Source: Gammaproteobacteria bacterium
GTDB lineage: Bacteria > Pseudomonadota > Gammaproteobacteria > JAABTG01
Assembly: GCA_034522055.1 (NCBI GenBank)
Contig: JAXHLS010000002.1
Span: 1,736,001 to 1,800,000, forward strand
Reading direction: 5' to 3'
Length of the DNA stretch: 64,000 bases
The first letter of the stretch is position 1. Each line of letters opens with the position of its first letter. The position numbers and the translations under genes are program-made. Of this stretch, positions 29,964 through 38,540 are shown in pieces. The notes under the pieces were generated by a model. The model was given only the letters and a program-made list of their open reading frames with translations, was not told where the DNA came from and searched no databases.

Positions 29964-31007
29964 TTCTTCCTCGGTGCCAAGATGGCCAACTTCCTGCGGG
30001 GCCACGAGGCGGCCTTCACTGCCTCGAACGGCCTGCCCAAGGTCCTGCTCTACGACAACCTGAAAAGCGCCGTGCTGGAGCGCCAGGGTGAGGCCATCCG
30101 CTTCCATCCCACCTTGCTCGAGTTCGCCGCCCACTACCGCTTTGAGCCCCGTCCGGTGGCGGTGGCCCGGGGCAACGAGAAGGGGCGGGTGGAGCGCGCC
30201 ATCCGCACGATACGCGATAATTTCTGGCCGGCCCGCCAATGGACCGACATCGATGATCTCAACGCCCAGGCCGAGGCCTGGTGCAACGGCTGGGCCATGG
30301 ACCGGCCCTGCCCGGAGGACCGTGCCCTCTCGGTGCGCCAGGCCTTCGAGCAGGAGCCCCTGCTGGCGCTGCCCGATAACCCCTATCCCACCGACGAGCG
30401 GGTCGAGGTCCACATCGGCAAGACCCCTTACGCGCGCTTCGAGGGCAACGACTACAGCGTGCCCCACACCCATGTGCGCCGCACCCTCACCGTCTCGGCC
30501 TCACCCACCGAGGTGCGGATCCTCGACGGCGGAGACGTCATCGCCCGCCACCCGCGCAGCTACGACAAGGGCCGGCAGATCGAACAGCCGGAACACATCG
30601 AGGCACTGGTCCAGATCAAACGCCAGGCCCGGCATCATCGCGGCCAGGACCACCTGGCCCAGGCCGCACCGGCCAGCCGGCAGTTACTCATACAGGCCGC
30701 TGAGCGTGGCGACAACCTCGGCGCCATCACCGCCGCCCTGCTGCGCCTCCTCGATGCCTACGGCGCCCCCGAGCTGGAAGCGGCCATCCAGGAGAGCCTG
30801 GCCCACGGGGTCGCTCACCCCAACGGCGTGCGCATCGCCCTGCAGCGGAGGCGCGAGGCGAGAAACCAGCCGCCCCGGGTGGGAGTGCGCATCGACCACG
30901 CGCGCGCCAGGGGGCTGGTGGTACGCACCCATGATCTGGGCGGCTACGACGCCTTGCAGTCCACCCCGCCCGAAGCCGAAGACGACGCCCAGGAGGAGCC
31001 CCAATGA
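29964..31007 (+). pseudogene. istA: 5'-truncated IS21 family transposase IstA
   Basis: The frame [18 protein letters not shown] continues through the end of the DDE catalytic domain ([11 protein letters not shown] with the second Asp, and [18 protein letters not shown] with the Glu) to the C-terminal Mu-type region, stop at 31005-31007. The N-terminal HTH and first catalytic Asp are missing, cut by the REP copies at 29941-29964. The ATG at 29982 is internal. Its stop overlaps the istB ATG as usual in IS21. Confidence 0.88.
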
Positions 31008-31777
31008 TCCCTAACCCATCCCTGAAAGAACGGGCCACGGCCCTCAAGCTCCATGGCCTGCTGAGCCATTGGGAGGAGCACGCCGACGCTGGCTGGGTCG
31101 AGTCCCTGATCCAGTGGGAAGAGGAAGAACGTGCCGACCGCAGCCTCGAGCGGCGCATGAAAGGGGCGCGGCTGGGCCGCTTCAAACCCCTGGCCGACTT
31201 CGACTGGGGCTGGCCCAGCCGTTGCGACCGGGAACTGGTCAGTGAGCTGATGCGCCTCGACTTCCTTACCGAGGCGGTCAATATCATCCTGGTGGGACCC
31301 AACGGGGTCGGCAAATCCACCCTGGCCCGCAACATCGCCCATCAAGCGGTGCTGGCCGGCCACAGCGTCCTCTTTACCAGCGCCGGCCAGATGCTCAATG
31401 ACTTGGCCGCCCAGGATGGCGACAGCGCCCTCAAGCGGCGCCTCGCCCGCTACGCCCGCCCTCAACTGCTAGCGGTCGACGAGGTGGGGTATCTCGCCTA
31501 CTCCAATCGCCATGCCGATCTGCTGTTCGAGATCGTCTCCCGCCGCTACGAGGAGAAATCCACCCTGGTCACCACCAACCGACCCTTCGCCGAATGGGGT
31601 GAAGTCTTTCCCAACGCCTCCTGCGTGGTCTCCCTCGTGGACCGGCTGGTACACCGCTCCGAGATCCTCACTATCGAAGGTGAATCCTACCGGCTCAAGG
31701 AGGCCAAGGAGCGACAGCAGCAACAGGCGCAGCGGCGCCAATCCGCAGCCAAATCCAACAAAGGAGCCCAACCATGA
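31004..31777 (+). CDS. istB: IS21 family transposition helper ATPase IstB
   Basis: IstB is an AAA+ ATPase that selects the target for IstA. The 257-residue protein is complete: an N-terminal helical part ([17 protein letters not shown]), Walker [10 protein letters not shown] (about residue 98), Walker [11 protein letters not shown], sensor [11 protein letters not shown] and the C-terminal [16 protein letters not shown] overlap with istA. A small gene overlaps its stop in the same way. With istA truncated the element cannot move by itself. Confidence 0.93.
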   Translation: MIPNPSLKERATALKLHGLLSHWEEHADAGWVESLIQWEEEERADRSLERRMKGARLGRFKPLADFDWGWPSRCDRELVSELMRLDFLTEAVNIILVGPNGVGKSTLARNIAHQAVLAGHSVLFTSAGQMLNDLAAQDGDSALKRRLARYARPQLLAVDEVGYLAYSNRHADLLFEIVSRRYEEKSTLVTTNRPFAEWGEVFPNASCVVSLVDRLVHRSEILTIEGESYRLKEAKERQQQQAQRRQSAAKSNKGAQP

Positions 31778-31950
31778 CCCATCCCCCGATACCGGACGAC
31801 TGGACACCAGAGCAGGCATTGGCAGTCTATGACTTTATCGACGACCTCCGCGATGCCATCTGGAGCCGATACGATCGGCAGCTGGTCGAGCTCATGCAAC
31901 AAGAACGCATAACGACCTTTGAAGTCGACGACGATGACTTGACCTTCTAA
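31774..31950 (+). CDS. small acidic protein following istB (58 aa)
   Basis: The ATG overlaps the istB stop (ATGA). The product [20 protein letters not shown] continues as FIDDLRDAIWSRYDRQLVEL and ends in an acidic tail (EVDDDDLTF). It resembles the 65-residue protein at 34151, which follows an unrelated ATPase of another element: both have W-x-x-E-x-A, FIDDLR/FIDELR and a following helix ending in L-x-x-E. Function unknown; a conserved third gene of ATPase-dependent transposons is a reasonable guess. Confidence 0.72.
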   Translation: MTHPPIPDDWTPEQALAVYDFIDDLRDAIWSRYDRQLVELMQQERITTFEVDDDDLTF

Positions 31951-32075
31951 GCCGACCCTTAAACCCACACCGGCGGCGTGACCTGGCTTGAGTCGAGGCG
32001 ACCTATCCGCGCTGAGGCCGAGTCACGCCGCCTGAACCTGCGACTGCGACCTTCGCCATTTATGCGCGGATTTAC

Positions 32076-32429
32076 TCAGCCGCTAACACGGGGCAGTGTT
32101 CTGGGCTCGAGTCGCCCGAGAAACTCAAGCCAAGCGGTGGCAATCCGGATGAACAGCTGCTGTGTGGTTCGACGATGATCTCGACTCCGATATCGGGTGG
32201 TCCGCATGTATTGACGCGCTGCCCGTTCAATCTCAACCACGGATATCGTGCGCTGGTCGATACAGAGGCTGCTCACGATTACAAGCAACATCCAGGCGAT
32301 CTTACGTAGTCCGTTACGGTTATAGCCTCGCTCTGCGCAGTGCCCCAGATATCGCTCTCGCTCGGTGCAACACGGGGCGGCGCGATGTCGCGCCAACACG
32401 GCGGGTTGTACATAGAGTTGATTCAGCAT
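32076..32429 (-). pseudogene. N-terminal fragment resembling a tyrosine recombinase
   Basis: The 117-residue frame has a helical pattern like the SAM-like N-terminal domain of phage-type integrases: LARHRAAPCCTERERYLGHC then RTTQQLFIRIATAWLEFLGRL. No catalytic domain (R..H-x-x-R..Y) follows. It is probably a relic of a recombinase carried by one of the elements. The assignment rests on pattern only. Confidence 0.5.
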
Positions 32430-32565
32430 GCTGAGCTCTCCTTACTGATGGTGTGAGGGGAGCTCCAGTCTCGGAGGAAAAATTATGTGCTGCAAAAATC
32501 GCACGAAACGTGCTGATCCAGGGCTTCTGCGACGCGACAGCACATAACTGACTCGGCGACATAAT

Positions 32566-32595
32566 GGTAGTTATGAAGTCGAGACCATAACTACC
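32566..32595. repeat. perfect 10-bp inverted repeat at the start of a broken transposase
   Basis: GGTAGTTATG (32566-32575) and CATAACTACC (32586-32595) flank AAGTCGAGAC. The homology of the downstream transposase begins immediately after the right arm, so this hairpin marks a rearrangement or element-end junction. Confidence 0.75.
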
Positions 32596-33218
32596 AGAAT
32601 GCCAAGCAGGAGAACTGGTGGTCGGTCGTTGAGGGTCGCCTGCTCGCCATGCTCGAGGGCGTCGAGCAGCTGACACTGGAGAGTCTCAACCGCGCAACAC
32701 TCGCCTGGGTCGAGGGCGAGTATCAGCGTCGCCGCCATCACGAGCTCGGCTGCGCGCCCATTGAGCGCTATCGGCAGGGCCCCGACGTTGCCCGCGAGTG
32801 CCCCGATGCCGAGATGCTACGCCGCAGCTTCCGCGCACAGACCACGCGTGTCCAGCGTCGCTCCGATGGCACCTGCACCGTACTGGGCACCCGCTTCGAG
32901 GTGCCCTCGCGGTTCCGCCACCTCCACCGGTTGCAGCTGCGCTACGCACGCTGGGATCTTGCGAGTATTGATCTGCTCGATCCCCACACCGAACAACCCG
33001 TCGCCGTGCTCTATCCACTCGACAAGCAGCGTAATGCCGAGCATGGACGACGGGCCCTCGCGCCGGTGGATGACAGCACGTCGGTCGATGCCCTGCCGGC
33101 CAACGCTAACACGCGCGCCGGTATGGCGCCGTTGCTTGACCAACTCATGGCCGAGTATGCCGCCACCGGCATACCGCCGGCCTATCTGCCCTTCGATCCC
33201 GAGGATACTGACCCATGA
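32595..33218 (+). pseudogene. C-terminal part of a Mu/TniA-type DDE transposase
   Basis: The frame reads QNAKQENWWSVVEGRLLAML, the region of the last catalytic acidic residue in rve/DDE integrases, and goes on through a Mu-type C-terminal barrel (RRSDGTCTVLGTRFEVPSRF) to 33218. About the first two thirds, with the other two catalytic residues, are missing. The stop overlaps the ATG of the ATPase gene, as in intact elements of this kind. An ATG at 32649 is internal. Confidence 0.78.
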
Positions 33219-34060
33219 ACAAATCCCTGCTCGCACTCTACGGCCTCAAGTGGAATCCGTTCTCGCCGGAACTGCCCACCGAGGCATTGATGGCAACGCC
33301 TGCGCTGGAGGACTTCGCCTGGCGTATTGAGCACACCCATGTCCGCGAAGGCGGCTTTGCCCTCATTACCGGCGCGCCCGGCACCGGCAAGAGCGTCGCA
33401 TTGCGCATCCTCGCCGCCCGCCTCGGGCGCCTGCCCGACCTGACCATAGCCGCGTTGACCCATCCGAGCGCCAACCTCGCGGACTTCTACCGCGAGCTGG
33501 GAGACCTGTTCGGCGTCGATCTCAAGCCGCACAATCGCTGGATGGGCTTCAAGGGGCTGCGCACCCGCTGGCTGGCGACTCTCGACGCCTCACTCATGCG
33601 CCCCGTGCTGCTGATCGATGAAGCCCAGGAGATCGCGCCTGTGGTACTGAATGAGTTGCGCTTGCTCGCTTCGTCCCAGTTCGACTCACGCACCTTGCTG
33701 AGCGTGGTCCTCGCCGGCGATCAACGCCTGACCGACCTGCTCCGGCGTGACGATCTGCTCCCGCTCGGCTCGCGCATCCGGGCCCGCCTGGCGCTTGAGC
33801 ACGCCTCACGCGACCATCTCCTCGCCTGTCTGGAGCATCTTTGCACAAGCGCCGGCAACCCCGGTCTGTTCAGCGAACAGCTGGCACAGGCGCTGGCCGA
33901 TCATGCCATGGGCAACTACCGTGTGCTGACCAATATGGCCGCCGAAATCCTCGCCCATGCCAGCCGCCACGAACTCACCCAGCTCGATGAAAAGCTCTTC
34001 TTCGATGTCTTCCACACCGAGCGCAAGCCATCACCGCGGCGCGCTCGCAGCGCTGCCTGA
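33215..34060 (+). CDS. ExeA/TniB-type AAA+ transposition ATPase
   Basis: The 281-residue protein begins LLALYGLKWNPFSPELP, a hallmark of ExeA-like ATPases, then Walker A GAPGTGKSV (about residue 53), Walker B PVLLIDEAQEI and sensor motif LLSVVLAGDQRL, with arginines in SRIRARL. Such ATPases accompany DDE transposases and choose target DNA. The ATG overlaps the truncated transposase stop. A small acidic gene follows after 90 bp. Confidence 0.88.
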   Translation: MNKSLLALYGLKWNPFSPELPTEALMATPALEDFAWRIEHTHVREGGFALITGAPGTGKSVALRILAARLGRLPDLTIAALTHPSANLADFYRELGDLFGVDLKPHNRWMGFKGLRTRWLATLDASLMRPVLLIDEAQEIAPVVLNELRLLASSQFDSRTLLSVVLAGDQRLTDLLRRDDLLPLGSRIRARLALEHASRDHLLACLEHLCTSAGNPGLFSEQLAQALADHAMGNYRVLTNMAAEILAHASRHELTQLDEKLFFDVFHTERKPSPRRARSAA

Positions 34061-34150
34061 GCACTGGCGCCGAACCCGACCGATGGCCGTCCACAAATCC
34101 TACGCACCTGACGCAGGCCAACCCAGCCTCACGACCCAGGAGACCACATC

Positions 34151-34348
34151 ATGAGCATGAAAGTCTTGCGGCTGTACACGCACTGGCAGGCGGAAGACGC
34201 CTACAGTGTGCTCACCTTCATCGACGAGCTGCGCGAGCAGATCATCAATGAATATGGCGAGGAGATCGTGCAGATGCTGCAAGAGGCCCGTGCCGTTGGC
34301 GAAGAACAGCAGCTGGAACTGCCATTCGCTGACGTAGCACAGTTCTGA
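34151..34348 (+). CDS. small acidic protein following the ExeA-type ATPase (65 aa)
   Basis: CCAGGAGACC upstream supports ATG 34151. The product MSMKVLRLYTHWQAEDAYSV continues LTFIDELREQIINEYGEEIV and ends LPFADVAQF. It aligns with the 58-residue protein behind istB: HWQAEDAYSVLTFIDELREQI against DWTPEQALAVYDFIDDLRDAI. Both probably belong to one family of transposon accessory proteins. No known domain is recognised. Confidence 0.72.
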   Translation: MSMKVLRLYTHWQAEDAYSVLTFIDELREQIINEYGEEIVQMLQEARAVGEEQQLELPFADVAQF

Positions 34349-34505
34349 TCGAGAAACCTGCGTGCAGGATCAGTGAGGAATGAACGCGGGCAGGAAACCC
34401 TCACGAAAAGTGAAAATGGTACCCTCGAAGACTGTGCTTACACTCAGCTATCGCGCAAAGCCGGTATTGGCGCGGGTTTTTCGTTGGGCACAGGCGTAGA
34501 TACCA

Positions 34506-34958
34506 CTATTCTTCTTTATTCCGAAGCAACTCTGCCTTGTTCTCTTTCAACCAACCAACAACGGCATTCCGCAACGTCTCGGCATACGACACACATTCCT
34601 CCATCGCGCTGGCTGGCACGGTATCACCGGAGTAATCCGCGACATTACGCTGCTTGCGTAAGGCATCCAGTACAATCACCAGCTGTTTGTCCACGCCCAC
34701 CGTCTGGCTGAGGGTCTGGATCATGGTCATGTGATGACCGGGCCTGCTCGTCAGAGTCCTGAAACCATTGGCTTGCAGGGCCGCGTTGGCAAGCTGCATG
34801 ATGGCCTTGTAAGCCGCATCGAAACGATTCTCGGTGCTGATCTCCTTCACGTGCGCATCGGCAATGTTCCGCTCCGCCGCCGACAACAGCCGCGCGATTA
34901 TTGCCGCGTCCGGCGTGACCTTTTCCAGGCTGATCCCGACAAGATTATCCAGGCTCAT
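34506..34958 (-). CDS. HEPN-domain toxin candidate (copy 1)
   Basis: The 150-residue all-helical protein fits HEPN-type partners of MNT nucleotidyltransferases. ENRFDAAYKAIMQLANAALQ is the family core helix, and LRKQRNVADY is the R-x(4)-(H/D)-Y type motif thought to form the RNase site. It overlaps the MNT gene by 14 bp, as in type VII-like MNT-HEPN toxin-antitoxin pairs, in which the MNT protein AMPylates the HEPN toxin. An identical or nearly identical copy lies at 40907. Confidence 0.82.
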   Translation of the reverse strand: MSLDNLVGISLEKVTPDAAIIARLLSAAERNIADAHVKEISTENRFDAAYKAIMQLANAALQANGFRTLTSRPGHHMTMIQTLSQTVGVDKQLVIVLDALRKQRNVADYSGDTVPASAMEECVSYAETLRNAVVGWLKENKAELLRNKEE

Positions 34959-35547
34959 CGTCGTTCCCGATCACATCGAGGCGCGGCTTTGCCATCAGTT
35001 CGGTGACAAAGGCATCCTGCGCGGTCTTCATTCGAGTCCATTCCTCCTTGCGGTAAATCTTCGGATTTATTTCCCGGCCGAGGGTTTCCTGAACCGGATA
35101 GAGCGCCTTCACCACATCCGCGAATCCCGCTTCACCAATAATCAGCAAGTCGATGTCGCTGCTCGCGCTCTCCTTGCCACTGGCCACGGAACCAAAAATG
35201 AAGGCCCGATCAATAAGTTCCGCCAGCGGTGTTAGCGCACGCCGGATGACCTCGGTTGCGCCAACGGTTTTTTTGACAATACCAATCAATTCGCCGTAGA
35301 TCGGGCACCGTGGGTTCGCCTGGTAGTGGTGCTGGTTTCCAATCCGGGTCATACGCAGAATACCCGCCGCCCGCATGCGGTCGAGTTCGCGCTTTATGGT
35401 CGCCACTCCCATGCCGGTCAGGCGCAGGATCTCCTTGGTATAAAAAGTCCGGTCCGGCTGCCCGTACAGCAAACCCAGAACCTTTTTCTGGGTCTCGGTA
35501 AACAGGGCATTACTGAGGGCCCCATAGAGCCCAATCCAATCGTTCAT
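34945..35547 (-). CDS. winged-helix plus MNT nucleotidyltransferase antitoxin candidate (copy 1)
   Basis: The 200-residue protein has an N-terminal winged HTH (TFYTKEILRLTGMGVATIKRELDRM, split here at 20 residues: TFYTKEILRLTGM then ATIKRELDRM) and a C-terminal MNT nucleotidyltransferase with the GS-x10-D-x-D motif in FGSVASGKESASSDIDLLI. It probably both represses the operon and modifies the HEPN toxin. ATG 35547 was preferred to 35568 because a -10-like CATAAT (35571-35576) places the transcript start near 35564. Confidence 0.82.
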   Translation of the reverse strand: MNDWIGLYGALSNALFTETQKKVLGLLYGQPDRTFYTKEILRLTGMGVATIKRELDRMRAAGILRMTRIGNQHHYQANPRCPIYGELIGIVKKTVGATEVIRRALTPLAELIDRAFIFGSVASGKESASSDIDLLIIGEAGFADVVKALYPVQETLGREINPKIYRKEEWTRMKTAQDAFVTELMAKPRLDVIGNDDEPG

Positions 35548-35580
35548 AATAGATGAACGATAGTTCATTAATTATGAACG
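35541..35580. promoter_or_regulatory. operator-like inverted repeats at the MNT-HEPN promoter
   Basis: CGTTCATAAT (35541-35550) and ATTATGAACG (35571-35580) form a perfect 10-bp inverted repeat, with a second palindrome TGAACGATAGTTCA between. It covers the start codon and the presumed -10. Autoregulation by the HTH-MNT protein is inferred. The same site is at 41942-41981. Confidence 0.65.
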
Positions 35581-35654
35581 ATCAACCCGGCTGTTGGCGG
35601 CTGCTTAAACCCGCGCACAAATGGCGAACAGGGCCGATATTACGTATTACGGGT

Positions 35655-36420
35655 ATTACGGTGACAGTGCATTTAATTCTCCTGCTTATCACCGCCTCCT
35701 CGCCTATGGCGGCTTCGGCCCCCGCTTGCCGGGCTTCAGCGTTCGCCCGACCTGCTCCTCGACCCGCCGCAGAAAGGCATCGTTTCCAATGGGGCGGCCG
35801 ATTGTTTCCGACCGGCGCAGGGCGTCGAACCGGGCGTCTTCTTCGCCGGCAGCGATTATCTGCTTCGCGGCCACCAGGTACGGCGTCAGCGCCCAGACGT
35901 CCGTCACGCCGTCCCCCTTGCCGGGACGAAGGTAGGCGTGGATGGATGACCAGGGCCAGTCCTGCACTTTTTCCACCAGCCGTGCCCGCAGGGGGTTCAA
36001 CACCACATAGGCCATGGCCGCGACCAGATGTGCCTCGTCCATCGCCACACACCCGAACCGGCCCTGCCAGAAATGACCGGTGCGCCGTTCGCGGGCATGA
36101 ACATGCCCGGCATACTGCCGGTGAACCCGCGACAGCACCACCCGCAGCCCGTCCTTGTCCGACGGCGTCAGGATCAGATGAACGTGGTTCGGCATCAGGC
36201 ACCATCCCCAAATACCGACCCCGTAATGTCGGCCATGATCGACCAGGAGGTCCCGATAGAGGCGATAGTCCGCGTCGCCAAAAAACGTCCGTGCCCGCCC
36301 GTTGCCGCGCTGGGTCACGTGATGCGGAACATCCGAAAGGACGACGCGGGCGAGGCGAGCCATGGAACGAAACTAACCGGAGGTGACGAGGGAGTCAATT
36401 GAATGCACTGTCACCGTAAT
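35655..36420 (-). mobile_element. RAYT element 4, full length
   Basis: Bounded by ATTACGGTGACAGTGCATTT and the inverse end at 36397-36420. Extra right ends follow as a short array. Confidence 0.9.
35704..36363 (-). CDS. REP-associated tyrosine transposase (copy 4)
   Basis: A complete 219-residue copy with HUH motif PNHVHLIL, the HRQYAGHVHAR tyrosine region and the C-terminus LKPGKRGPKPP. It differs from copy 5 by a few substitutions (for example HYGVGIWG for HGGGIWG and DVWALTPYL for DVEALTPYL), showing that the copies are recent but not identical. ATG 36363 reads MARLARVVLSDV. Confidence 0.9.
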   Translation of the reverse strand: MARLARVVLSDVPHHVTQRGNGRARTFFGDADYRLYRDLLVDHGRHYGVGIWGWCLMPNHVHLILTPSDKDGLRVVLSRVHRQYAGHVHARERRTGHFWQGRFGCVAMDEAHLVAAMAYVVLNPLRARLVEKVQDWPWSSIHAYLRPGKGDGVTDVWALTPYLVAAKQIIAAGEEDARFDALRRSETIGRPIGNDAFLRRVEEQVGRTLKPGKRGPKPP

Positions 36421-36515
36421 TCAGGGAGTCAATTGAATGCACTGTCACCGTAATTCGGACGAGGGAGTCAATTGAATGTACTGTCACCGTAATTCGTAAT
36501 TCGTCACCGTAATTC
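36421..36515. repeat. array of extra RAYT right ends
   Basis: Three more copies of GGGAGTCAATTGAATGCACT-type sequence with ACTGTCACCGTAAT follow the element end in the same direction, the last ones shortened. From 36516 to 36811 I see only the leader of the next gene. Confidence 0.85.
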
Positions 36516-36811
36516 GCTGGACGTGGGTAAAAAGGGGGGTTCTTCTTCCACTACGTGTGGACTTGGGTGAAAAGGGCGTTAATCCTTCCTATACTTTGTC
36601 TGGCGCATTTTGCGTTGTCCTGAACACAACATATGTTGGCGCCGGGTTAATATTTACCTCGTTTGGGCGATGCGGGCATTATCCAGTCATGTTAAAAGTG
36701 GGAGTCAGGCGACATATTTCACTGCATTCAGGAGTACTCGCTTCGATAGCCTTCACGGAATCAGAAGGCCCTGTCTGGTGCAAAAATGTAAGTTTTCAGG
36801 AGTAAAAAATA

Positions 36812-37525
36812 ATGACTAATCGATGGCGGTTTCTCCTGTTGGCCCCCTGTTTTTTACTGTCAGGGCAGGCATACGGCGTAACAATTTCGATGAATACCAC
36901 GGCGTTTCAAGCCATTGATCCGACGTTCTTTGCGTTGTTCAGGAGCCAGGCGCTGGAAGATGAAATTAATACGAAGATTTTCAGCGGATTCGGCCTGGAA
37001 TTGGAGGTGGCGGCACCGACGGGTGGTACTGTAGCGGTGGACGACCTCAGTTTAGAAGGCCCGGGTCTGACGGTGATCGGTGGCTCAGGATTCATTTTGC
37101 GCTGGGTGAACCCGGTCGAACAAGTTCGTATCGGATTCAGCGATCACAAAGACAACGATGATAGAACCGTACGTGCCTATGATGTCCCCGTGGATTACCT
37201 ACGAGACCCGTCGCAAACTTCACAGAGCGTCAATGGCAACGTCATACAGAATCCCACGGCAACGGCGATTGATCTGGCGATGGGTACGGTGACCTCGGGA
37301 TCAAACCTCGACCTGGTCGTTGGCGGCCCGGGAGTAGCGCCGATCTCTTCCGTATTCGTTCAAACCAACAAGTTTCTGACTTCCTGGCTGGACGTCGAGT
37401 TTACACCGGCGCTGATCGACCCTCCCTCTGCGGTTCCCCTTCCTGCCTCGGCCTGGCTGTTTTTAAGCGGCATGTGCGGGCTGTTTGGCTTGAGCCACCG
37501 GCGGAAGCATTCCGCACCCGGCTGA
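36812..37525 (+). CDS. PEP-CTERM exosortase-sorted secreted protein
   Basis: The 237-residue protein has an N-terminal signal peptide (MTNRWRFLLLAPCFLLSGQA) and a C-terminal VPLPASAWLF motif followed by a hydrophobic helix and the basic end SHRRKH, the PEP-CTERM tripartite sorting signal. Such proteins are processed by exosortase and are often linked to exopolysaccharide and floc formation. The middle is a beta-rich domain with no recognised enzyme motif. TCAGGAG precedes the ATG. No exosortase gene is in the window. Confidence 0.85.
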   Translation: MTNRWRFLLLAPCFLLSGQAYGVTISMNTTAFQAIDPTFFALFRSQALEDEINTKIFSGFGLELEVAAPTGGTVAVDDLSLEGPGLTVIGGSGFILRWVNPVEQVRIGFSDHKDNDDRTVRAYDVPVDYLRDPSQTSQSVNGNVIQNPTATAIDLAMGTVTSGSNLDLVVGGPGVAPISSVFVQTNKFLTSWLDVEFTPALIDPPSAVPLPASAWLFLSGMCGLFGLSHRRKHSAPG

Positions 37526-37564
37526 TCTCCAGGGTTTCAGTCGCTGCACATTTCGAATTACGGA

Positions 37565-37623
37565 ATTACGGTGACAGTGCATTTAATTGACTCCCGCGTC
37601 ACCTTCCACTGTCACCGTAATTC
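37565..37623. repeat. solo 59-bp REP palindrome
   Basis: ATTACGGTGACAGTGCATTT at the left and ACTGTCACCGTAAT at the right enclose only GACTCCCGCGTCACCTTCC, part of the right end of the element. It is a minimal RAYT-type unit without a gene. Confidence 0.8.
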
Positions 37624-37680
37624 CGTAATTCCCGTCGGCTGCCAGGAGCAGCCGGCCTACGTCTCTGATTTTCGAGTTGT

Positions 37681-37805
37681 TTCGTGTATTTCGTGGTTAA
37701 AACCGTCGGTTGCTCTTGGCTACCGACACTCGGGGTAACTTTCGCGCCTTTCGCGTATTCTGTAGTTATATCATGCCTTTCGTGATTTTCGTGTCTTTCG
37801 TGGTT
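37681..37805. repeat. three CGCGAAA-type arms
   Basis: TTTCGTGTATTTCGTGGTTA (37681), CTTTCGCGCCTTTCGCGTAT (37740) and CTTTCGTGATTTTCGTGTCT (37778) are members of the dispersed arm family. Otherwise bases 37526-37903 hold no gene. Confidence 0.75.
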
Positions 37806-37903
37806 GTCTCAAAGGCAACGCGGGTTCGGGCGGCTTTACGCGGTGGCGGCTTTTTGCTATCAACGGACGCAGCCGCATCATTCGGATGCCTCGGAGCACG
37901 GGG

Positions 37904-38461
37904 ATGACCATCGCCGCACCACAAGCCTTTCGCTGGACCCGGGACATGTACGACCGCATGGTGGATGAGGGGATCCTGGGCCCCCATACCCGGGTGCAGC
38001 TCATCGATGGAGCGGTGATAGAGATGACGCCCCAGGGCAGCCGCCACGCCGGTGTGGTGCAGCTCGTCGGAGAGGCCTTGCGCAAGGGCTGCCCGGAGGA
38101 TGCCCACGTGCGTTTTCAGTTGCCCCTGGCCCTGGATGACCATTCGGAACCGGAGCCAGACGTGGCCGTCGTGCCAGGGGTGCCCCGGGACTACATCAAG
38201 GCTCATCCCGCCACGGCGCTGCTGGTGGTGGAGGTGGCGGAGTCGAGCCTCGGTCTGGATCGTACCCGCAAGCAGCGCGTCTACGCCCGCAACGCCATTC
38301 CGGAGTACTGGATCGCCAACCTCGCCGAGGCGGCCCTGGAGGTTCACCGCAGCCCGCGGGGAGAGGCCTATGAAGAGCGCCGAGAGTTGAAGGCCGGGGC
38401 CACCATCGCCCCCCTGGCCTGGGCAGGCGCCCCGCTGGCGGTGGCGGACCTCTTGCCCTGA
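37904..38461 (+). CDS. Uma2 family (DUF820) restriction-endonuclease-fold protein
   Basis: The 185-residue protein has the Uma2 pattern: an acidic LIDGAVIEMTP, then EPEPDVAVVPG and LLVVEVAESSLGLDRTRKQRVYARNAIPEYWI, which provide the D...D-x-V-E-V-x(2-n)-K type PD-(D/E)XK site. Uma2 proteins are abundant in cyanobacteria and some proteobacteria; their role is not settled. ATG 37904 was chosen; an upstream ATG at 37886 adds six residues. A coiled-coil gene follows after 79 bp. Confidence 0.85.
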   Translation: MTIAAPQAFRWTRDMYDRMVDEGILGPHTRVQLIDGAVIEMTPQGSRHAGVVQLVGEALRKGCPEDAHVRFQLPLALDDHSEPEPDVAVVPGVPRDYIKAHPATALLVVEVAESSLGLDRTRKQRVYARNAIPEYWIANLAEAALEVHRSPRGEAYEERRELKAGATIAPLAWAGAPLAVADLLP

Positions 38462-38540
38462 GTGCTCCCCCTCGCTTCATACCGGGCCCCGGGGCCGGGC
38501 TGTATTTTTCCCTTCCTCCCATTAGACTTGCAGCAAATCC

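Larger units (their letters stand above)
34447..35617. repeat. 1,171-bp direct duplication, copy 1 (MNT-HEPN module)
   Basis: Bases 34447-35617 recur at 40848-42018 with a constant offset of 6,401 and only isolated differences (for example GCAAG/GCGAG and GAGGGC/GAGAGC). The right boundary falls inside the left arm of a hairpin that is complete only in copy 2. Confidence 0.95.

Noticed and set aside
35582-36211. Alternative long frames over the RAYT transposases (for example starting MGMVPDAEPRSSD)
   Set aside because: They recur in every RAYT copy as out-of-frame shadows of the HUH transposase gene.
36595-36625. Sigma-54-like TGGC/TTGC pair before the PEP-CTERM gene
   Set aside because: The distance between GG and GC is 8 bases, not the required 10.
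36557-36805. 82-residue frame upstream of the PEP-CTERM gene
   Set aside because: No ribosome site, no recognisable pattern, and it overlaps the probable leader of the PEP-CTERM gene.
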